Shown here piece after piece: positions 35,804-43,784 of a stretch of DNA of 64,000 nucleotides; positions within the stretch are counted from its first letter, which is position 1; every line of letters begins with the position of its first letter. This DNA is from Chloracidobacterium validum (lineage in GTDB: Bacteria > Acidobacteriota > Blastocatellia > Chloracidobacteriales > Chloracidobacteriaceae): assembly GCF_018304825.1 (NCBI RefSeq), contig NZ_CP072648.1, positions 1,099,501 to 1,163,500 on the forward strand, read 5' to 3'. Position numbers and translations under genes: made by a program. The notes beneath the pieces are model-generated. The model was given only the letters and a program-made list of their open reading frames with translations. It was not told the origin of the DNA and searched no databases.

Positions 35804-36142
35804 ATGCCGAATGCGCCACACCGCCTAAGCGATGAAGCCCTGGAGCTGATAGCTGCCCGTTTTCGGGTCTTGGCCGAGCCGACGCGCCTCAAGCTCCTCA
35901 ACTTGTTGCGTGAGCGTGGTGAAATGAGCGTTGGCGAAATTGTCGCCGAAACGGGCTACGGTCAGGCCAACGTGTCAAAGCATCTCATCGTTTTGCTCGA
36001 AGCCGGGATGGTGGCACGGCGGCGGGAAGGAACAAGCGTCTATTACCGGATCGCCGACCACAGCATTTTCGCGTTGTGCGAACTGATTTGTGCCGGCCTC
36101 GAGGCCCAGTTACAAGCGCGTCAAGCCGCGCTGCTCGGATGA
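35804..36142 (+). CDS. ArsR-family transcriptional regulator
   Basis: A 112-residue winged-helix repressor of the ArsR/SmtB type. The HTH runs through ERGEMSVGEIVAETGYGQANVSKHLIVLLEAGMV and the wing through REGTSVYYRI. The only cysteines are C92 and C96 in the last helix (FALCELICAG), so the classic helix-3 CVC site of ArsR and the C41-type cysteine of BigR/SqrR are both missing. The pair could be an alpha-5 metal or thiol switch. The gene closes the RND operon, 15 bases after the pump, and probably acts on the palindrome at 30986-31004. Confidence 0.9.
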   Translation: MPNAPHRLSDEALELIAARFRVLAEPTRLKLLNLLRERGEMSVGEIVAETGYGQANVSKHLIVLLEAGMVARRREGTSVYYRIADHSIFALCELICAGLEAQLQARQAALLG

Positions 36143-36176
36143 ACCAGCGTGCGCGATGAGCATCCGGCTGGCGGAA

Positions 36177-36210
36177 CCAGACGTGTCGTCGGTCGGAACG
36201 ACACGTCTGG
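36177..36210. terminator. Strong hairpin between the convergent arsR and DUF4139-type genes
   Basis: A perfect 13-bp inverted repeat, arms 36177-36189 and 36198-36210, with an 8-base loop. It lies 34 bases past the arsR stop and 25 bases before the end of the converging minus-strand gene. There is no T run on either side, so it may be a transcript-stabilising or bidirectional stop rather than a classical intrinsic terminator. Confidence 0.6.
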
Positions 36211-36234
36211 TGTCTGGGGCGCTTTCCAAGCCGC

Positions 36235-37875
36235 CTAGTTGACCAAAACCTTGTAGCGATAGCTCAACGTCACTTCTTCACCGGCTTTCATGGGAAACTC
36301 CCACATGACCCTGGAAGCCGGGTTGACGCTTTGAATTGCTTGGGCCGGACGCTCAACCTTGCCGTTTGGGGAAACGGACAGCACTTCGCCCGCAATGTTT
36401 TTGCGCACCAGCATTCGCACGTCGGTTGATTTGTAGTTCTTGAGTTTCAACGTTCCGGCAATGGTCACGATACTGTAGGTCGTGCGGTTGATGGTGATGG
36501 CGTCGTTTTCGCGCTTGACCTCTTGCTCGGCACGACTCACGCGAATATCCGTGGCCAGGGTCAGGCGCAGACTAGTGGTTGCTCCGTCCGGCGTGTAGTT
36601 CAATACTTCCTGGGCAAGCGGTTGATTGCCTCTGACAACCAGCGCTGGGGCTGTTGTCCAGGGTAGCTTGAGCGTGTTGGTCAGGCGCAGCATGTGCCAG
36701 ACCTTCTCCGCGGTCGTTTCCGGTGGCGAGTCTGGGCGCGTGTCGTAGGGCCGAATCGGCAAGGTGTCAGCCACGTCCCACTCATAGACGTTTTCGTAGC
36801 TCACTCGACCTGAAAAGACACCGTAGGCCGCGCGTTCGCCTTTGGCCAAGGTGACATTCTGGCGACCGTAAAGGAATAGGTCTTCCTCGGATTGCGCGGC
36901 GCCTTCAATGGCGCCGCCAATCGCAAGGTCCTCATCGGTCATGGCTGGTCCAGGACGGTATGCCGCCGGCCGCTGCGCCATGATGGCGTTCGACATGACG
37001 TTTTCGTTTTCACCGGTTGAGCGTCGCTGGACGCTTGACAGAAAACCGGCCAGCGATTGCTGGAGCGCGAGAGGCGAAATGACGCGGGCAAAGGCGAAGT
37101 TGGGAAACCCAACCACAAAGAAAACTTCAGCGTTGTCAATGTCTTCGGCGTCGTTGATGACGACCGCCTGCATCGCCATGGTCGCCGTTTTGTCATCTTC
37201 GAGGACAATCCGGTACGCCGGCGTCCACCCCAACCCACCCCGCAGGTAGCCCATCGCCAGGTTGACCGGCCCCGTCGCGCCTTTGAAGCGGAACCGCAGC
37301 GCCGCCTGCCGATTGCCCTCGGTCCCCTCCGGCGTTCGGGCGACTTCCAGTTGTGCGACCGGCCGCTCATAAAAGACGGCTTGCTTGACATCACCGGGCT
37401 GAAAGGGGGCATAGGTTTTTTCGTTGCCGGCGCCGACTTCGAGGTACAGCAAGGCATCCGTTGTCGGCGACCCAAATGCGCGGATGGTGCCGGATACCTC
37501 TTTGCCGTTGGTTAGCGTCAGTGTGACGCGCTTGCCCACGTTTGCCCGCAGGAGGTCGGCGGTGGACGCTGCCGATTTCATTTCCAGGATTGGCGGCACC
37601 GGAATGGTTGCGGCGATGAGTTCGTCGAGCGCAACGTTGGCGTCGGTTGGGGATACCCAAAGCGTGCCCAGCGCCGCCGGTGGAATGTGGGTTAGGTAGC
37701 CTTCGCCTTGTCTGGTTTCGACTTGTCCCTTCCGAATAAAGAAGGCCAGTCCATTTTTGAATGCGGCCACCGACGTTGGTTTGAGCCGTGTGGTCGGCAG
37801 AGGCGGCAGCGTGGTCTGGGCGGTAGCGAGTGTGGCAAGGAGCGAAGCGGTCACAAGTGTGCTGAGAAACCGCAT
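36235..37875 (-). CDS. Secreted DUF4139-type protein
   Basis: A 546-residue protein with an N-terminal signal peptide (RFLSTLVTASLLATLATAQ). The remainder is beta-rich: VAAFKNGLAFFIRKGQV near residues 35-51, LTNGKEVSGTIRAFG near 125, GGLGWTPAYRIVLED near 210-225, then a long C-terminal domain with RLTNTLKLPWTTAPALVV and a closing FPMKAGEEVTLSYRYKVLV. This layout fits DUF4139/mucoidy-inhibitor-like proteins, which are predicted cell-envelope proteins of unknown role. It is transcribed alone towards arsR, from which it is separated by a hairpin. The call rests on overall pattern. Confidence 0.7.
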   Translation of the reverse strand: MRFLSTLVTASLLATLATAQTTLPPLPTTRLKPTSVAAFKNGLAFFIRKGQVETRQGEGYLTHIPPAALGTLWVSPTDANVALDELIAATIPVPPILEMKSAASTADLLRANVGKRVTLTLTNGKEVSGTIRAFGSPTTDALLYLEVGAGNEKTYAPFQPGDVKQAVFYERPVAQLEVARTPEGTEGNRQAALRFRFKGATGPVNLAMGYLRGGLGWTPAYRIVLEDDKTATMAMQAVVINDAEDIDNAEVFFVVGFPNFAFARVISPLALQQSLAGFLSSVQRRSTGENENVMSNAIMAQRPAAYRPGPAMTDEDLAIGGAIEGAAQSEEDLFLYGRQNVTLAKGERAAYGVFSGRVSYENVYEWDVADTLPIRPYDTRPDSPPETTAEKVWHMLRLTNTLKLPWTTAPALVVRGNQPLAQEVLNYTPDGATTSLRLTLATDIRVSRAEQEVKRENDAITINRTTYSIVTIAGTLKLKNYKSTDVRMLVRKNIAGEVLSVSPNGKVERPAQAIQSVNPASRVMWEFPMKAGEEVTLSYRYKVLVN

Positions 37876-37997
37876 AAGGTGGGGCCCTTTTCATTTGATT
37901 TGGTACAGCGTTGTGTGGCGCTTTGCGACGGCATTTCATTGGGCGCGAGATGTGAAGTCAATCAAAAGCGTTGCTAGATGCTGAGAAAAGCAAGCAA

Positions 37998-38032
37998 CAA
38001 AAAAGAAAGCCTGTTGGGTATCCCCACAGGCT
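37998..38032 (-). terminator. Rho-independent terminator of the respiratory gene cluster
   Basis: On the minus strand a hairpin formed by AGCCTGTGGGG and CCCAACAGGCT (38008-38032; one mismatch) is followed by TTTCTTTTTTGTT. It lies 44 bases after the stop of the CydA-like/cytochrome c gene and suits termination of the whole four-gene minus-strand operon. Confidence 0.85.
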
Positions 38033-38076
38033 CATGCGTAGTCAGTTCCAAGGTTTGTCGTCCGGGCGAAAAATGC

Positions 38077-39528
38077 TCAGAAACTTGGCTTCCCAGCCTG
38101 AGCAAGCTGGCTGGGCCGTGATTTGACGTTGTGATTGATGAGGGCGTCCAGGTAGTCGGTCAGTGCCTCGACTTCGTCCGGCGTTCCCACCAGCGGCGGC
38201 ATGTAGCTGCGATAGGGTGAGTCTGGTTTGTTCTCGTGCAGTGTTTTCAAGAACGACCCGATGGACTGGCGGTCACGTCCCTGGAGCAAGCGCGCGATGG
38301 GGCGGTAGCCGTCCACCGTATGGCAGGCCAGGCACTGCCCGCGGAACATCAACTCGCCACGCGCCAAGTTGGCCGTGACATCCGGTTCAACCCGTTCACT
38401 AAGGGCAACCCGGCGGAGCGAAACTGGCGGCGTGTCTGTCTGCAACCACATCGAGTTGGCCAGGTAGCCCTCACGATTGAACTTTTCGACCTCCTGCTTG
38501 CGAATGCCGTTGGAGTACATGTGCTCGCCGACAACGAACGGCTTCCGCAGCATTTCACGTGAATGTTCCGCCGAAGCGGTAGCGGCAAAGGCTAGAAACA
38601 ACACGCACAGCGCCCGTCCAAGGTTGAAATGCCGCGAGTTGCGCCAGGCCGAGAAATAAACAAAAGCCAAAATCGTGGCTGAGGTCATGACCACGACCGT
38701 GGCCGCGCGGGTAACCTGCGTGAATGTCCCCTGCCCAATCGTTGAGATACCTAAATTGAGCAGCGCGCGCTGTGATTCGGGAACGCTCGCCAAGTACCAG
38801 AAAAAGCCAATCGGGACGAGGATGAACGACGGCAGCAACCACTTTGCCGACCAGCGGATGAGTTCGTCCTTGAGCTGTGGCTCGGCGAGCGGATCAATCC
38901 GACTGGCGGTGATGAGGGCATAGACGCCGGCCATCGAAATGCACACCAGCGTCCGCAAGACCAGGCTAGGGAAGTAGGTCGGATTGAAGAATGCCTGCCA
39001 GAAGTAGGTGGCTTCCTGTCCTGTCCCGGCCGCGCCAAGCCAGCTTGCGCCCGGCGTGAGCATGAAGGTCAGAATGCCGTTGATGATGACCAGGCTCATC
39101 CACGCGCAGAAAGCATAAATCCATCCAACGATAAGGTGGATCCGCCGGGGCAGCACGTCCCAGCCATAGTAATACACGGCCGCTGCCGTGAGTTCGACGA
39201 TAAAGAACACCCACTCAATGGCCCATCCAAAGACAAAGTTGTGGATGAGCGTACTGGTGGATTCCGGGTGCGCCAGCCCGATGGCAAACCAGATGCCAAC
39301 GCCTGACACTGCGCCAAAGACACCGGTCAGAATGATGAAGAAGCGAGCATGGCCACGGATGGCCCGCAGCCAGTCTTCCCGACCTTCCCGGATTGCTTTG
39401 GCTTCAGCCATCGGCAGGTAAAACCCACCGCCGACGGCAAAGTGCGAAATCATGACGTGGAAAATCGCAATCAACCCGATGATCCAGCCACTACCGAGCA
39501 GCGGCACATCCCAAAATGGATAGTTCAT
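38077..39528 (-). CDS. CydA-like (cytochrome bd superfamily) protein fused to cytochrome c
   Basis: A 483-residue membrane protein. Residues about 10-330 resemble cytochrome bd subunit I: H24 in AIFHVMISHFAVGG (position of the high-spin heme ligand), E105 and E112 in WAIEWVFFIVELT, and YYGWDVLPRRIHLIVGW. In quinol oxidases a helix near residue 190 carries the heme b558 histidine; the matching segment here, VLRTLVCISMAGVY, has none, and no Q-loop is visible. The C-terminal domain (about 385-470) is a monoheme cytochrome c with CLACH at 399-403 and a likely Met ligand at M443 (YMPPL). Quinol oxidase activity is therefore unlikely. ATG 39528 follows ggggag on the minus strand. It is last in the operon after cytochrome b. 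Confidence 0.85.
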   Translation of the reverse strand: MNYPFWDVPLLGSGWIIGLIAIFHVMISHFAVGGGFYLPMAEAKAIREGREDWLRAIRGHARFFIILTGVFGAVSGVGIWFAIGLAHPESTSTLIHNFVFGWAIEWVFFIVELTAAAVYYYGWDVLPRRIHLIVGWIYAFCAWMSLVIINGILTFMLTPGASWLGAAGTGQEATYFWQAFFNPTYFPSLVLRTLVCISMAGVYALITASRIDPLAEPQLKDELIRWSAKWLLPSFILVPIGFFWYLASVPESQRALLNLGISTIGQGTFTQVTRAATVVVMTSATILAFVYFSAWRNSRHFNLGRALCVLFLAFAATASAEHSREMLRKPFVVGEHMYSNGIRKQEVEKFNREGYLANSMWLQTDTPPVSLRRVALSERVEPDVTANLARGELMFRGQCLACHTVDGYRPIARLLQGRDRQSIGSFLKTLHENKPDSPYRSYMPPLVGTPDEVEALTDYLDALINHNVKSRPSQLAQAGKPSF

Positions 39529-39546
39529 GACCAAACTCCCCAGTCG

Positions 39547-40668
39547 CTATTTGAGGTCGAAGTAACCCCAAATGCTGAACACAATCATCCCAAGCAGGGC
39601 GAAATAGCCAAAGTAAGTCGCGATTTGGGCGCGCCGTCCGCCGGCTGTGCGCGTGTCAAACAGCGGAATGGCCGCCCAGATGACAATGGCCAGTGTGAAG
39701 AGCGAGATACCGAGGGCTTCGCCGGCTGCGCCTGGAAACCACCGCCCAAAGACTTTGAGCACCTGAAACTGGCTCATGAAGTACCATTCTGGATGGATCC
39801 CGACCGGTGCCGGGGCCAGTGGGTCAGCCTGTGGGCCAAGCTGCCACGGGTACAACGACGCCAAAATTGAAAGCACGTTGAGGGCAATCAGCCACATGCC
39901 CAGATCGAGCGAGAAGAAATCCGGAAAGAAGGGAATGCTGCGGCGTTCGCTTTCCGGTTTGGCTTCTTCGCTTGGCGGGAGCGCATTGCCGTGCTTTTGG
40001 ACCAGCCACAGGTGAAAGGCCAGGATGGGAATGTAAACCAGGGGGAGAATGACGACGTGCAGGGCAAAAAAGCGCTGAATCGTGGTTTCGGTGACTTCTG
40101 GCCCGCCCCGCACGATGTCGGTCATCAGCGTTCCAACAATCGGGAGCGCCGCCGGAATTTCCAGACCAACCTTGGTGGCAAAGTAGGCCAGGTCGTCCAT
40201 CGGCAACAGATAGCCGCTAAAACCAAACAGCAGGGTCAGCGCCAGCAGCGCCATGCCGCTCCACCAGCCAAATTCACGCGGCTTGCGGTAGGCCTTCATG
40301 AAATAGACCGAAAACATATGGACAAAAACGGCTAGAACCATCAGGTTCGCCGACCACGAGTGCGCCGAGCGAATGAGCCAGCCAAACCGCACGTCATACG
40401 TGATTTGGCGAACGGATTCATAGGCTTCTGCGCCGGGACGGTAATACACCAGCAACAACACGCCGCTGAAAACCTGCACGAAGAAGAAAAACAGCGAAAT
40501 CCCACCCCAGTAGTACCAGAACGAATGCTTGTGGTCGGGAACCGTTTTCTTCCGGGCAAGCGCTAGAATTTCTTCCAGACCAAGCCGCTCATCCACCCAC
40601 TCATAAACGGCAGTGGCGAGCGAGCGTGGGCGCGTCGCGTCAGGCTTTCGTGACCAGGATGCGTCCAT
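39547..40668 (-). CDS. Cytochrome b subunit of a bc/b6f-type complex
   Basis: A 373-residue cytochrome b fused to subunit IV-like helices. Two heme pairs are seen: H103 and H117 in helix B (13 residues between) and H204 and H219 in helix D (14 between). The 14-residue spacing in helix D is typical of the b6f-type branch. The quinol-site motif PEWY is at about 293-296 (GIHPEWYFMSQFQVLK). After it only three helices remain, shorter than in proteobacterial bc1. It oxidises quinol and passes electrons to the Rieske protein encoded immediately upstream, whose frame it overlaps by 29 bases. No cytochrome c1 or f follows; a CydA-like/cytochrome c fusion comes next. Confidence 0.93.
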   Translation of the reverse strand: MDASWSRKPDATRPRSLATAVYEWVDERLGLEEILALARKKTVPDHKHSFWYYWGGISLFFFFVQVFSGVLLLVYYRPGAEAYESVRQITYDVRFGWLIRSAHSWSANLMVLAVFVHMFSVYFMKAYRKPREFGWWSGMALLALTLLFGFSGYLLPMDDLAYFATKVGLEIPAALPIVGTLMTDIVRGGPEVTETTIQRFFALHVVILPLVYIPILAFHLWLVQKHGNALPPSEEAKPESERRSIPFFPDFFSLDLGMWLIALNVLSILASLYPWQLGPQADPLAPAPVGIHPEWYFMSQFQVLKVFGRWFPGAAGEALGISLFTLAIVIWAAIPLFDTRTAGGRRAQIATYFGYFALLGMIVFSIWGYFDLK

Positions 40669-41131
40669 CTTGCACCTCCACGTTGTAGCGGGTCAGGGGT
40701 TTGGGGGGCGGGCCGGCAACGTTGTTCCCAGTTTTGGGATCGTAAACGCCGCCGTGACAGGCGCAGTAAATGCGCGATTGTTCTGGTTCGTAACTGACCG
40801 TGCAGGCCAGGTGCGTACACACGGCTCCAAGTGCCACCCAAGTCCCATCGGTGTGGTGGATGAGCATGGCGGGCGTCGTGCCAAACTTGAACATCAGCGA
40901 CGAACCTGGCGGGAGCTGATCGGCCCCGTCCAGAACGGCCTGCGTCACCATGCCCTGGGCTGCCGCTTTGCGGGCGGGCGTAGCAAGATATTGATAGACC
41001 GGATAGCCAATCAGTCCGGCATAGCACGCGCCGAGCGCGCCAATCCCAAGGGCAACGAAGGTTCGGCGGCCGGTGTCGGCCAGGACCGGATCGTGTTCGG
41101 CAGGATGGGAAGTGGCTTGAGCATCAGGCAT
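40640..41131 (-). CDS. Rieske iron-sulfur protein of a bc/b6f-type complex
   Basis: A 163-residue Rieske protein. The N-terminus has a Tat-like GRRTFVALGIGALG (twin Arg at 22-23) leading into one membrane helix (about 25-45). The cluster-binding boxes are CTHLAC at 105-110 and CACHGG at 123-128: C105, H107, C123 and H126 as 2Fe-2S ligands, C110 and C125 as the disulfide. A PPPKPLTRYNVEV segment follows, as usual. The frame is open far upstream into the preceding gene; the ATG at 41131 gives a normal length and overlaps that gene's end by 8 bases. Confidence 0.94.
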   Translation of the reverse strand: MPDAQATSHPAEHDPVLADTGRRTFVALGIGALGACYAGLIGYPVYQYLATPARKAAAQGMVTQAVLDGADQLPPGSSLMFKFGTTPAMLIHHTDGTWVALGAVCTHLACTVSYEPEQSRIYCACHGGVYDPKTGNNVAGPPPKPLTRYNVEVQDGRILVTKA

Positions 41132-42224
41132 GGCGGGCAACTCCTTTGGCTTTGGCCAGCACGTACGCCATCCAGCCGATGACGCCAAGGCCGGCGACAA
41201 ACAAAACAAGAAAGATGACAACAACCTGCCAGTTAGAGACGACCGGCTGCTGCCAGACATCAAATCCTTTCGCCAGCAACGTGAGGTCGCGGATGCCATC
41301 GCGGGCAATCACCGCCATCGTGGTGGCCAGGAATGCCGCGCCGGCCGCGCCAATAGCCGGTATCCAACCCTTCATCTTCAGCGCCAAAAAACCAAAGGCG
41401 GAGAGTAACGCCGCGCAAAGCAGAAAGCCGGGCAAGCTCCAGGCATAAAGGTGATGATTGGCCAGGGCAGTCTTGACAATTTCCGGCTGGACGCTATGCG
41501 CCCAAACGCCCACCGCTATGGAAAGCAGCCCGCCAAGTCCAGCCAGCCAGCTTCCCCAGCGTCCCATCAGCGAGCGAACCGCGGCATCCGCGTGACTGTA
41601 GTGCGCCACCAGCAACAGTCCCGCGCCCGTCACCGCAAATGAGGTCAGCATCATGAAGAAAAAGCGGGGCAGGGTGGTCGGGTCGTCCGTCGGAAGTTGC
41701 GCCCCCAAGGCACTGGCTCGATAGAGGTCAAGCCAGACTTCAGGGCGCAGCATGAGCGTCAGGTTAGTGGCGTAAATCCGCCCAATGTAGGCGACACCAA
41801 CCAACGAGAGCAGGCTCAAGTACCAGAAAGCACGGCGCTGGTCAGCTCGGCGGGCAGCGACATACAGTAGATAGTAGGCACCGCTCAACAAGAAAATGAC
41901 CGCTAACCAGTAAGCGCCAATCAGAATGCTGCTCGTGTACAAGGCGCGTCCGTAAAGCACCTGAGCGAAGAGGAGTGGCGGAATCCCCAGGTTGACCAAG
42001 TAGGTCATCACTACCGGCAACCGATGGGCAATATCGGCGGAGGCCCCGTAGAGCGGTGTGTCGGCGTCGTTGCGGGTGCGAAAATTCCACAGTGCCGCCA
42101 GCGTCAAGCCGCCGACCATGAGGTAAATCGTCAGGAAGTGCAGCGCGAGCGTGATAATGTGGAGAACTTTGAATAACCAGACGGGGGCCGGAAGGGGAAT
42201 CGGATCGAGCGTCGGAAACGGCAT
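41124..42224 (-). CDS. Polytopic membrane protein resembling cytochrome bd subunit I
   Basis: First gene of the respiratory operon, 366 residues with about nine hydrophobic helices. H22 and H29 in VLHIITLALHFLTIYLMVGG echo the first helix of the CydA-like protein encoded last in the operon. PRFFFMMLTSFAVTGAGLL resembles the CydA helix that normally carries the heme b558 His (pattern RF-H-M), but Phe is present instead. I infer a degenerate bd-superfamily subunit, perhaps binding one heme; this is a motif-level judgement. The start ATG at 42224 has a good Shine-Dalgarno (gaggaga on the minus strand). It overlaps the Rieske gene by 8 bases. Confidence 0.65.
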   Translation of the reverse strand: MPFPTLDPIPLPAPVWLFKVLHIITLALHFLTIYLMVGGLTLAALWNFRTRNDADTPLYGASADIAHRLPVVMTYLVNLGIPPLLFAQVLYGRALYTSSILIGAYWLAVIFLLSGAYYLLYVAARRADQRRAFWYLSLLSLVGVAYIGRIYATNLTLMLRPEVWLDLYRASALGAQLPTDDPTTLPRFFFMMLTSFAVTGAGLLLVAHYSHADAAVRSLMGRWGSWLAGLGGLLSIAVGVWAHSVQPEIVKTALANHHLYAWSLPGFLLCAALLSAFGFLALKMKGWIPAIGAAGAAFLATTMAVIARDGIRDLTLLAKGFDVWQQPVVSNWQVVVIFLVLFVAGLGVIGWMAYVLAKAKGVARHA

Positions 42225-42449
42225 GCAGTGTCTCCTCGGAAGGCAGACGGAGAACGCTTGGGGACGTTCACCTGCAAAACTTTTGGTGAATGGCAGCCGG
42301 AGCGTCGGGGGGCGCTCAGCTTGAATGTAACCTTCCGTACATCAAGCTATATTGTCCACTCCAACGAGGCAAAAATTTTTTGTATGGCCTGTCACAAAAG
42401 CCCGGCACAGGGTTCACCTGACACGCTAGGCTGCTGATCGAAGGGCGAC
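42225..42449. other. Intergenic region upstream of the respiratory operon
   Basis: These 225 bases between maf and the respiratory operon (both minus strand) should contain the operon promoter. An AT-rich patch around 42345-42382 on the minus strand offers weak -10-like ATATAG/AATATA elements, without a convincing -35. No gene is supported here. Confidence 0.3.
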
Positions 42450-43028
42450 TCAGCTACGAGGCTCGTCAAGCAGACGAAGCTCGTCGAGCAGGCGGATGAC
42501 GCTCGCCATCGGCAAACCGACGACGTTGTGGTAGTTGCCCTCGATGCGCGTGATGCGCGTTCCGGCCCGCCCCTGGATGGCGTAAGCTCCGGCTTTGCCG
42601 AATGGCTCGCCGGAGGCGACGTAGTCCGCGATCCAGGCTGCTGGTAGGTCGTCAAAGGTCACCAGCGTTCGCTCGTGCGTCACCCGGCACACAGCGTCCG
42701 TGGAGCGACGAATGGCCACGCCGGTCAATACCTCATGGGAGCGACCGCTAAGGCGGTGGAGCATGTGGGTGGCGGCTTCAGCGTCGCCCGGTTTGCCAAG
42801 GCACTCGCCGTCGAGCACCACCGTGGTGTCTGCGCCGAGAATGAGGGCCGGTTCGCAGGTGACGACTGACTGGGCCTTGGCCAGCGCAACGCGCCGGACG
42901 TACGCCTCCGGCGCTTCCTGGGGAAGTTGGGTCTCGTCAGTATCGGTCGCTTGAACGTCAAAGGCGTAACCGGCCAGGGTCAGGAGTTCGATGCGGCGCG
43001 GCGAAGCCGAGGCGAGAATGAGTTTCAT
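42450..43028 (-). CDS. maf: Maf-family nucleotide pyrophosphatase
   Basis: A 192-residue Maf protein, a house-cleaning pyrophosphatase acting on dTTP/UTP or modified nucleotides. It begins with the conserved LILASASPRRIELL, continues with the catalytic region LGADTTVVLDGECLGKP near residues 65-82, SGRSHEVLTGVA, and ends with EPFGKAGAYAIQGRAGTRITRIEGNYHNVVGLP, all typical. Cytosolic and monodomain. It lies 24 bases downstream of the NosL-like gene in the same direction, so the two may be co-transcribed. Confidence 0.94.
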   Translation of the reverse strand: MKLILASASPRRIELLTLAGYAFDVQATDTDETQLPQEAPEAYVRRVALAKAQSVVTCEPALILGADTTVVLDGECLGKPGDAEAATHMLHRLSGRSHEVLTGVAIRRSTDAVCRVTHERTLVTFDDLPAAWIADYVASGEPFGKAGAYAIQGRAGTRITRIEGNYHNVVGLPMASVIRLLDELRLLDEPRS

Positions 43029-43052
43029 GTCTGGCGGGTTTGGGGCAAGTCG

Positions 43053-43586
43053 CTAGGGAGAGGTTTTGTAGTTGTCCGTTTGACGAATCGCGCGGCGAAG
43101 TTCATCCCACGTCAGGATTCTTCCACCATGTCTTTTGTAGATTGCTTCCGCATCAGCGCGCACGGCGAAAGCGGCTGTGAGGGGGGGCATGGCGGCGCGT
43201 ACGTCGAGTTTCGATGCATACAGGTGAAAGGCCGTCATTGCTGGCACAAGCGTCCGGTGCTGGTAGTCAACCACATCCAGCCGGGTGACTTCGGGGCGGC
43301 GGTCGGTGTACACCACGGCGCACAGAGCAGAACAAAGCTGCACCGGCGGCTGGTTAGGAACGGTCGCTTCAAAGCGATTTTCACTTTCTTCCGCCAGAAC
43401 CGGCATGCCGCAAATCGGACACGAGGGAACTTCGGGTGGTTGAGAAGTCTTTGGTGGTCGTTGTTCTACCGCGGCGGGCGCGGATTGCGGGCGGTTCTGG
43501 CAGCCCACGCCGGCAATGCCTACCAATCCCAGTAAGCTTTGTAAGACTTGGCGGCGGGTTTTGGCTTCCACAGCGTGGTGCGTCAT
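43053..43586 (-). CDS. NosL-like lipoprotein
   Basis: A 177-residue predicted lipoprotein: basic start, hydrophobic segment and lipobox GVGC with Cys at 29. After a Pro-rich linker comes CPICGMPVLAEE (C56 and C59, plus Met), then PVQLCSALCAVVY and a C-terminal LDVRAAMPPLTAAFAVRADAEAIYKRHGG. The CxxCGM motif and later Cys pair match NosL-type proteins, which bind copper(I) for nitrous oxide reductase. No nos genes are nearby, so the metal and client are unknown; delivery to a respiratory enzyme is possible given the adjacent operon. Confidence 0.75.
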   Translation of the reverse strand: MTHHAVEAKTRRQVLQSLLGLVGIAGVGCQNRPQSAPAAVEQRPPKTSQPPEVPSCPICGMPVLAEESENRFEATVPNQPPVQLCSALCAVVYTDRRPEVTRLDVVDYQHRTLVPAMTAFHLYASKLDVRAAMPPLTAAFAVRADAEAIYKRHGGRILTWDELRRAIRQTDNYKTSP

Positions 43587-43784
43587 GCCCTAAGATCCTT
43601 GATTGATGTGGTTTGAGCCATTGAATCAGCTTTAGTATCACCGATTTGACAGTCAAGGAAGCGGATGACTACCATCTTTCCGAGCCGGCGTTGAAGGACC
43701 TGCTGCAACGCCAGACGTGGTGTAAGCCGCGACTGACTAGCTCATCGGAGTATGTAAGCTGGAGTGTGAAGCAGGAGACAAGCC

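Noticed and set aside
31039-36142. Classic arsenic or CzcCBA heavy-metal resistance operon
   Set aside because: The pump has an HAE-type DD pair, the regulator lacks the ArsR CVC site, and arsB/arsC/czcC-type genes are missing from the operon.
38077-39528. Ordinary cytochrome bd quinol oxidase subunit I
   Set aside because: No cydB is adjacent, the b558 His position is not His, the Q-loop is absent and a cytochrome c domain is fused.
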